Source of the DNA: Bacteroidota bacterium | GTDB lineage: Bacteria > Bacteroidota > Bacteroidia > Chitinophagales > Chitinophagaceae | Reading direction: 5' to 3' | DNA length: 10,482 bases | Assembly: GCA_023386855.1 (NCBI GenBank) | Contig: JAEWIW010000239.1 | Span: 1-10,482, forward strand | Notes under the pieces: generated by a model | Told to the model about the DNA's origin: nothing | Database searches by the model: none | The model's input: the letters and a program-made list of their open reading frames with translations, nothing else | Part shown: piece by piece, positions 5,839 through 10,482 of the stretch | Position numbering within the stretch: the stretch's first letter is position 1 | Layout of the letters: every line of letters begins with the position of its first letter | Position numbers and translations under genes: made by a program

Positions 5839-7287
5839 ATGCCAATGATCCTGCGATCCCTGAAAAGAATTTCCGTACTGCTTGTGCTTCTTGGGTGTTC
5901 CTTTATAAAGGTGCAGGCACAGTATAATATAAAAGTGCAGGTAAAGCCCTACCAAAACCAGTATATATACCTCGGCTATCATTATGGAAAAGTGAAGGCC
6001 CTTGCCGATTCAATAAAACTGGATGAGCAATCGACAGGCACTTTTAAAGGAAATAAATTACTCCCCGGTGGAATCTATTTTATCGTTTCACCCAATAAGG
6101 AAATATTGTTCGAGCTGCTGCTCGATAAGGACCAGGACTTTTCAGTTGTGGCGGAAAAGGACAAGCTGCCCAATGGTATTAAGTTTACCGGCTCAGCAGA
6201 AAATACCGGCTTTCAAGCTTATGGAGTGATGGCATCCAGGACCGGGCAGGCAGTGCAGGAAATGCAGGAAAAATTAAAACAGGGATTGAACAGGGACGAC
6301 TCAATGGCGCTGGTTAAAAAGACCAGGACACTGAACGACCTGATGCAATTGTACCGCGACAGTATTGCAAAGGCGAACCCAACCTCCTTTCTTGCCTCAC
6401 TATTCAATGCCATGCGCGAGCCTGTAGTTCCAAAGCCAACTTCGGAACAACAAAAAGATAGCCTGTTTGGATATCATTATTTCAAATCGCATTACTGGGA
6501 TGGGGTGTCCTTCAGCGATGAGCGACTGGTAAGGACACCTTTCTTTGAAATGAAGCTGGATAAGTATTTCCGCGACCTGGTAGTGCCGGAGCCCGATTCG
6601 ATCATAAGGGAAGTAGATAATATGTTGCTGCAGGCAAGAACATCACCGGAAATGTATCAATACCTGATGGTGAAATTTGTCCAGAAATATATCCAGCCAG
6701 AGTATATGGGACAGGACGCGGTATTCGTTCATCTCTTTGATAAGTATATCAACACGGGCAAGGCCACATTTTTTACAAAACAGTACAGGGATTTTATCGA
6801 TAAAAGAGCTTATAGCCTGATGGCCAACCTTATTGGACGGCCGGCAGCGGATATGGATATGGTGGATTCTGCGGGAAAGCGATTCAACCTTTATGATGTC
6901 AAAGCGGATTATACGGTTGTGGTATTCTGGGATCCCACCTGTGGCCATTGCAAGGAGATCATTCCTAAAGTAGATTCCATTTACAAGGCAAAATGGAAAG
7001 CACAGGGAGTAAAGATTTACGCGGTGAAAGTGGATGGTCCGCACAATGAATGGCTTAAGATGATTAAGGAAGATCATCTAAACGACTGGTACCATGTTTA
7101 CCAGCTTCCTTCCACTACCGATGCCATCAATAATGCCGGAAGGCCTGGTTTCAGGCAGTTATATGATGTGTACCAGACGCCGGTGATCTATCTCCTGGAC
7201 CGCGATAAAAGAATCATAGCCAAGAAGCTGGGGTATCTTCAGCTCGATGATGTACTCCAGTTAAAAATCAAGAACAGGAACCAATGA
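5839..7287 (+). CDS. TlpA-like thioredoxin-fold protein with DUF4369-like N-terminus
   Basis: A 482-residue exported thiol-disulfide protein. The N-terminus has a signal peptide with cleavage most likely after VQA (27); an LLGC sequence ending at Cys20 leaves lipoprotein processing possible. ATG at 5839 and ATG at 5845 (third codon) are both usable. Residues about 28-125 resemble DUF4369 (beta-rich, LADSIKLDEQSTGTFKG, LPGGIYFIV). The middle (125-330) is helical and similar to linker domains of such Bacteroidota proteins. The C-terminal 333-475 is a TlpA/AhpC-TSA-type thioredoxin fold with VVVFWDPTCGHC (active-site Cys368 and Cys371) and the cis-proline Pro448 in QTPVIYLLD. With both cysteines present it should be redox-active in the periplasm, reducing or shuffling disulfides of exported proteins; its partner is not evident. 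Its stop overlaps the start of the next gene by four bases (ATGA), which suggests translational coupling. Confidence 0.9.
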   Translation: MPMILRSLKRISVLLVLLGCSFIKVQAQYNIKVQVKPYQNQYIYLGYHYGKVKALADSIKLDEQSTGTFKGNKLLPGGIYFIVSPNKEILFELLLDKDQDFSVVAEKDKLPNGIKFTGSAENTGFQAYGVMASRTGQAVQEMQEKLKQGLNRDDSMALVKKTRTLNDLMQLYRDSIAKANPTSFLASLFNAMREPVVPKPTSEQQKDSLFGYHYFKSHYWDGVSFSDERLVRTPFFEMKLDKYFRDLVVPEPDSIIREVDNMLLQARTSPEMYQYLMVKFVQKYIQPEYMGQDAVFVHLFDKYINTGKATFFTKQYRDFIDKRAYSLMANLIGRPAADMDMVDSAGKRFNLYDVKADYTVVVFWDPTCGHCKEIIPKVDSIYKAKWKAQGVKIYAVKVDGPHNEWLKMIKEDHLNDWYHVYQLPSTTDAINNAGRPGFRQLYDVYQTPVIYLLDRDKRIIAKKLGYLQLDDVLQLKIKNRNQ

Positions 7288-9200
7288 TGAAATTATTCTA
7301 TACTGTTTTATTTTTTTTGGCCGCTACTAACGGTCATGCACAAACGCTTTTTACTGTTGCAGGGAATCCTGTATCTCAGCAGGAGTTCATGGAGGCCTAT
7401 CATAAGAATGAGCCCACAGCAAAGCCTTCCGATTCAGCATTGAGGGCTTATCTCGATCTTTTTATCAATTATAAGCTGAAGGTTCATGCAGCCAGGATGG
7501 AGGGCCTGGATACTACAGCGCAGCAGGCAGCGGATATAAAAAATTACAGGGAGCAGGTGATCCTCGATCATTTGAAAAAATCAGGCGCAGCAAAAAAGAT
7601 ATTGGAAGAAGAAATTGATCATTCAGGAAAAGAGATCCTGGCCGGTCATATTTTCATCCCCGTAGATTATCGCTCCGATAATGATGAACAATCTGCTTTT
7701 CAAAAGATCAACCAGGCTTATGATGCTTTAAAAAAAGGCGAAGCTTTTGAAGCTGTTGCAAAAAAGTATTCAGGTGAACCCAATGTAAAAGATAATAAAG
7801 GTATCATCGGTTATGTATCAGCGTTAGTTCTTCCATACGAGATCGAATCGGTATTATTTAATACATCAAAGGGTAAAGTATCCAAACCCTTCCAGACAAA
7901 ATTCGGGTGGCATATTGTAAAAAATATCGATGAAAAAGCATCAGATGGAACAGTAAGTGTTGCGCAGATCCTGCTTGCTTTTCCACCTTCTGCCAACGCG
8001 CAGGAAAAAGAGAAGACCAGGACAACGGCAGCTTCCCTATATGCCCAATTGCAGAATGGGGCTGATTTTGAGGAACTCGCAGAAAAGAACAGTGATGATT
8101 TGCTGTCCAGGTCAAACAAAGGCGTTATACCTTATTTCAGCAAGGGCGTTTATAGCGAACCTTTCCAGCAGGAAGCATTTGCACTGAAAGAAATTGGAGA
8201 GTTAAGCAGGCCATTTGAGTCGGCATATGGTTATCATATTCTAAAGCTTGTGGGCAAAAAGAAGCCGGGCACTGAAGAATTTAATAAGGACCTGGAGCAG
8301 GATCTGCAAACGGCCGACAGGGAATATATCCTTCTTGATGCAGTAGCGGAGGAAGCCAAACATAAGATTCGCTTTAAGGAAGGTTCAGTGGATGCAGGGC
8401 AGCTCGACCAGTTCACCAGGAATGTTTTAAAGCACCCAGGCAGCCAGGCCATGCAGGGGCTGAATGGCTCATCCATGCTCTTTTCCATTGAAGGAAAGAA
8501 ATATACCGTAAAGGATTACCGCGATCATCTTGTTGATATGGCAAGATCAGGAAATAATGTATCGCAGCCAGCTTCTCTCTTTTATAAACAATACTTGAAT
8601 TCTTTATTGCTGGATTATTATATGCAGCATCTTGAACAATATGATGAAGCCTTCAGGCAGCTCATGAAAGATTTCAGTGAAGGCAATTTATTATTCAGCG
8701 CTATGAATGAACATGTATGGGCCAGGGCCGCTGCCGATACTAATCGGTTGAAACAATATTATGCGCAGCATAAGGATAACTATTGGTGGAATAATAGTGT
8801 TGATGCCATATTGTTTTCTTCATGGGATGAAGGACAGCTGCTGCAGATGCGTGGAAAACTGCAAGACAATGCCGGCAACTGGAGAGCATTGGTTGATGAA
8901 TATGCAGAAAGCATCCAGGCCGATTCGGGAAGGTTCGAGATCGAGCAGTTTCCAATAAACATTGAAAATGTTCATGTCCTTCCAGCCCTTACTTCCATTC
9001 AAAAAGATGAACAGGGAGAAAATCATTTAATGGCGTACATGATCCGGCTTTATAAGGAAAGGTCGCCACGTGAATACAAAGATGCACAGGGCCTTGTGCT
9101 CACTGATTACCAGAACCAGCTGGAAAAAGAATGGTTGGCGGAATTGAAAAAGAAATATCCCGTGGCAGTGAATGAAAAGGTTTTCCGGTCATTATTGTAG
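7284..9200 (+). CDS. SurA-like peptidyl-prolyl isomerase with two parvulin domains
   Basis: A 638-residue periplasmic chaperone and peptidyl-prolyl cis-trans isomerase. A signal peptide (MMKLFYTVLFFLAATNGHA, cleavage before QTLF) is followed by an N-terminal helical chaperone region (20-115, VAGNPVSQQEFMEAYHKN, YLDLFINYKLKVHAARMEG). Two parvulin domains follow: about 118-216 (AGHIFIPV ... KFGWHIVKNI) and 225-324 (VAQILLAF ... AYGYHILKLV), each ending in the G-[WY]-H-I signature. The C-terminal 330-638 is helical and may complete the substrate cradle. The architecture matches the Bacteroidota SurA/PpiC proteins that help fold outer-membrane proteins, though I cannot say which of several paralogues it is. 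It starts within the stop of the thioredoxin gene; ATG at 7284 or 7287 (adjacent codons) could serve. The gene is convergent with metF, with an inverted repeat just after its stop. Confidence 0.92.
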   Translation: MMKLFYTVLFFLAATNGHAQTLFTVAGNPVSQQEFMEAYHKNEPTAKPSDSALRAYLDLFINYKLKVHAARMEGLDTTAQQAADIKNYREQVILDHLKKSGAAKKILEEEIDHSGKEILAGHIFIPVDYRSDNDEQSAFQKINQAYDALKKGEAFEAVAKKYSGEPNVKDNKGIIGYVSALVLPYEIESVLFNTSKGKVSKPFQTKFGWHIVKNIDEKASDGTVSVAQILLAFPPSANAQEKEKTRTTAASLYAQLQNGADFEELAEKNSDDLLSRSNKGVIPYFSKGVYSEPFQQEAFALKEIGELSRPFESAYGYHILKLVGKKKPGTEEFNKDLEQDLQTADREYILLDAVAEEAKHKIRFKEGSVDAGQLDQFTRNVLKHPGSQAMQGLNGSSMLFSIEGKKYTVKDYRDHLVDMARSGNNVSQPASLFYKQYLNSLLLDYYMQHLEQYDEAFRQLMKDFSEGNLLFSAMNEHVWARAAADTNRLKQYYAQHKDNYWWNNSVDAILFSSWDEGQLLQMRGKLQDNAGNWRALVDEYAESIQADSGRFEIEQFPINIENVHVLPALTSIQKDEQGENHLMAYMIRLYKERSPREYKDAQGLVLTDYQNQLEKEWLAELKKKYPVAVNEKVFRSLL

Positions 9201-9201
9201 T

Positions 9202-9265
9202 AATGATCGAACTCCCATATGCATCAATGGGAGTTTATATGAATCAATGATCGAGTTCTGAAATC
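9202..9265. repeat. Imperfect direct repeats around the hairpin
   Basis: Three segments of 20-24 bases starting AATG and ending in ATC follow each other at 9202, 9226 and 9246. The first and third share AATGATCGA, and the second and third share GAGTT and an ending close to GAATC. Similarity is only moderate, so this may be a decayed tandem repeat or chance symmetry around the hairpin. Confidence 0.35.
9210..9235. terminator. Inverted repeat between convergent genes, probable terminator
   Basis: AACTCCCAT (9210-9218) and ATGGGAGTT (9227-9235) are perfect 9-bp arms with an 8-base loop, starting 10 bases after the isomerase stop. No strong T-run follows on either strand, so this is not a textbook intrinsic terminator. 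Its place in a convergent gap makes a bidirectional termination or 3'-end stabilising role the best guess. Confidence 0.55.
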
Positions 9266-9298
9266 ATCATAGACACGGTAAACAAACTTTAAACAAGT

Positions 9299-10252
9299 TT
9301 AGAGGATCTCTTTCACCGCATTCCAGATCACCTTTGGTTTACCGAGGGTGTAATAATGTAATACAGGAACACCATGTTTTTTCAATTCTCTTGATTGCTG
9401 TACAAGCCACTCTGTACCTATTTGCTCTACGTCAACATCAGACCTGCAATTATTGATCTCGTTGATCAGTTCATTGGGAATATCCACATGGAAGGTTCTT
9501 GGAATAACCTGCAATTGCTTTTTTGAAGTGATGGGTTTTAATCCTGGTATGATAGGAACATCAATGCCTGCTTCCCGGCACCGCTTTTCAAATTCGAAGA
9601 ATTTGCGGTTGTCGAAGAACATTTGGGTAACGATATAATCTGCACCGGCGCAAACTTTTTCTTTAAGATAAGTGAGGTCGGTATCAAGATTAGGCGCTTC
9701 GAAATGTTTTTCGGGATAGCCCGCAACCCCGATAGAGAACTTGGTGCGAAAGCCATCACGGATATCTTCTTCCAGGTAAATACCATTGTTCAGGTTCACC
9801 ACCTGTTTAAGTAGGTCGATAGCATAGCGGTGACCATCAGGTTCCGGTTCAAAGATGGTTTCATTCCTTGCCGCATCTCCTCTTAATACCAGCACATTAT
9901 CCACCCCGATAAAATTCAGGTCGATCAATGCATCTTCGGTTTCACGTTTGTTGAAACCCCCGCAGATCAGGTGTGGAACGGCATCTACATGGTAATAGTT
10001 CATTATTGCCGCACAGATCCCTACTGTTCCAGGGCGTTTTCGAACTTCCACTTTATCGAAAGTGCCATCCGCTTTTTTCTTGAACACGTGTTCACTTCGA
10101 TGGTAAGTAACATTTATAAAGGATGGCTTGAATTCCATCAGTGGATCAAGGTGTTCATAGATTGAATTGATGGTCTTCCCTTTCAAAGGTGGGAGTATCT
10201 CAAAAGAAATCAGGGTATCTTTTGCCTGCCTTATATGATCGATTACTTTCAT
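9299..10252 (-). CDS. metF: 5,10-methylenetetrahydrofolate reductase
   Basis: A 317-residue flavoenzyme that reduces 5,10-methylene-THF to 5-methyl-THF, the methyl donor for methionine synthesis, in the cytosol. The TIM-barrel signature is complete: Glu18 in SFEILPP (equivalent to Glu28 of E. coli MetF), the INVTYH strand (46-51), PHLICGG (93-99), VLRGD with Asp126 (the flavin-tuning Asp120 of E. coli), GVAGYPEKH (175-183), YIVTQMFFD (206-214) and IIPGLKPI (234-241). The length is close to the 296 of E. coli. I chose ATG at 10252 because an excellent promoter match ends 15 bases upstream; the longer in-frame start at 10297 would place that promoter inside the gene and adds residues unlike the family. 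With a leader of only about 10 bases there is no room for a SAM riboswitch. It is divergent from lptB. Confidence 0.96.
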   Translation of the reverse strand: MKVIDHIRQAKDTLISFEILPPLKGKTINSIYEHLDPLMEFKPSFINVTYHRSEHVFKKKADGTFDKVEVRKRPGTVGICAAIMNYYHVDAVPHLICGGFNKRETEDALIDLNFIGVDNVLVLRGDAARNETIFEPEPDGHRYAIDLLKQVVNLNNGIYLEEDIRDGFRTKFSIGVAGYPEKHFEAPNLDTDLTYLKEKVCAGADYIVTQMFFDNRKFFEFEKRCREAGIDVPIIPGLKPITSKKQLQVIPRTFHVDIPNELINEINNCRSDVDVEQIGTEWLVQQSRELKKHGVPVLHYYTLGKPKVIWNAVKEIL

Positions 10253-10267
10253 GTTTGAAATTGGACG

Positions 10268-10298
10268 CGAAAATAAACCAGTAATTCCGATTGGCAAA
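10268..10298 (-). promoter_or_regulatory. metF promoter (Bacteroidota sigma-A type)
   Basis: On the minus strand, TTTG (10298..10295) is followed by a 19-base spacer and TATTTTCG (10275..10268), one mismatch from the -7 consensus TAnnTTTG. Transcription should begin a few bases further on, giving a very short leader before ATG at 10252. This is the best promoter match in the window. Confidence 0.65.
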
Positions 10299-10344
10299 CT
10301 CTGTTAAATTGACTTTCTGACGGGTGAGTATAGGTCAATTCGGT

Positions 10345-10352
10345 TATTTTTG
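10345..10352 (+). promoter_or_regulatory. Candidate -7 box for lptB
   Basis: TATTTTTG matches the Bacteroidota -7 consensus TAnnTTTG exactly, 17 bases before the proposed TTG start. No TTTG is found 19-22 bases upstream, so the -33 half is missing or degenerate. Its position just upstream of a gene start supports it. Confidence 0.45.
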
Positions 10353-10369
10353 CCGGAAACCAAAGGAAT

Positions 10370-10482
10370 TTGTCAAGCGAAATCACCACCAGCGACCTTG
10401 TAAAGATTTACCGAAACAGAACGGTTGTGAATCATGTTTCCATTAACGTGAAGCAGGGAGAGATCGTGGGCCTGCTTGGACC
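10370..10482 (+). CDS. lptB: LPS export ABC transporter ATP-binding protein, 5' part only
   Basis: The first 37 codons of an ABC ATPase, cut at the right edge. The residues LVKIYRNRTVVNHVSINV (10-27) and KQGEIVGLLGP (28-38, last codon incomplete) match the start of LptB, with GLLGP entering the Walker A loop. LptB powers extraction of lipopolysaccharide from the inner membrane with LptFG. There is no ATG in frame between the stop at 10331 and the conserved region, so TTG at 10370 is the likely start; this gives nine residues before LVK, which fits the family. AAAGGA sits only two bases upstream, too close for a good Shine-Dalgarno site. Other branched-chain-type ABC ATPases start similarly, so the assignment rests on the KxYxxRxVVN pattern. 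Confidence 0.8.
   Translation, partial: MSSEITTSDLVKIYRNRTVVNHVSINVKQGEIVGLLG

Noticed and set aside
10253..10297. 15-residue N-terminal extension of MetF
   Set aside because: The best promoter in the window overlaps it, and the shorter start fits the family.
10253..10369. SAM riboswitch upstream of metF
   Set aside because: The predicted leader is only about 10 bases, and no riboswitch-like set of stems is visible in the gap.

Overview
This looks like a chromosomal segment of a Bacteroidota bacterium, most probably of the Chitinophagaceae/Chitinophagales type. The basis is the gene families present: a MurG-like glycosyltransferase with an APLDWGLGH motif, a long Asp-box (sortilin/VPS10-like) exported propeller, a TlpA-like thioredoxin with an N-terminal DUF4369-like domain, and a double-parvulin chaperone. 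Two -7 boxes near the right end also fit the Bacteroidota sigma-A consensus TAnnTTTG, and Shine-Dalgarno sites are mostly absent. Base composition is moderate and even. I see no insertion sequence, phage gene, tRNA, rRNA or CRISPR array.

Layout, left to right. (1) 777..1, minus: the N-terminal 259 codons of a glycosyltransferase, cut by the window edge, with a near-perfect palindrome at bases 1-24 inside the frame. (2) 828-1226, plus: two small genes, a 45-residue lipoprotein and an 82-residue helical protein that I do not recognise. (3) 1209-1302: three tandem copies of a 32-bp unit that run from the end of the 82-residue gene across the convergent gap to the end of the next gene. (4) 2551..1295, minus: a fold-type I PLP aminotransferase resembling aspartate aminotransferase. 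(5) 5742..2614, minus: a 1042-residue exported Asp-box propeller with an Ig-like domain and a helical tail, separated from the aminotransferase by a terminator-like hairpin. (6) 5839-9200, plus: a thioredoxin-like protein and a SurA-like peptidyl-prolyl isomerase whose start and stop overlap (ATGA). (7) 9202-9265: a convergent gap with a 9-bp inverted repeat. (8) 10252..9299, minus: metF. (9) 10370 to the edge, plus: the first 37 codons of lptB, divergent from metF, probably with a TTG start.

The most coherent functional unit is the envelope cluster at 2614-9200. A secreted Asp-box propeller is transcribed divergently from a two-gene operon that supplies thiol redox and prolyl isomerisation, which reads as a periplasmic or outer-membrane protein folding set. 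lptB and the glycosyltransferase are also envelope genes, whereas metF and the aminotransferase are ordinary metabolism. I found no clear defence system or other wholly new system. The observations most worth following are the edge palindrome, the 32-bp tandem repeat, the cysteine-rich small lipoprotein with its partner, and the thioredoxin/SurA coupling.
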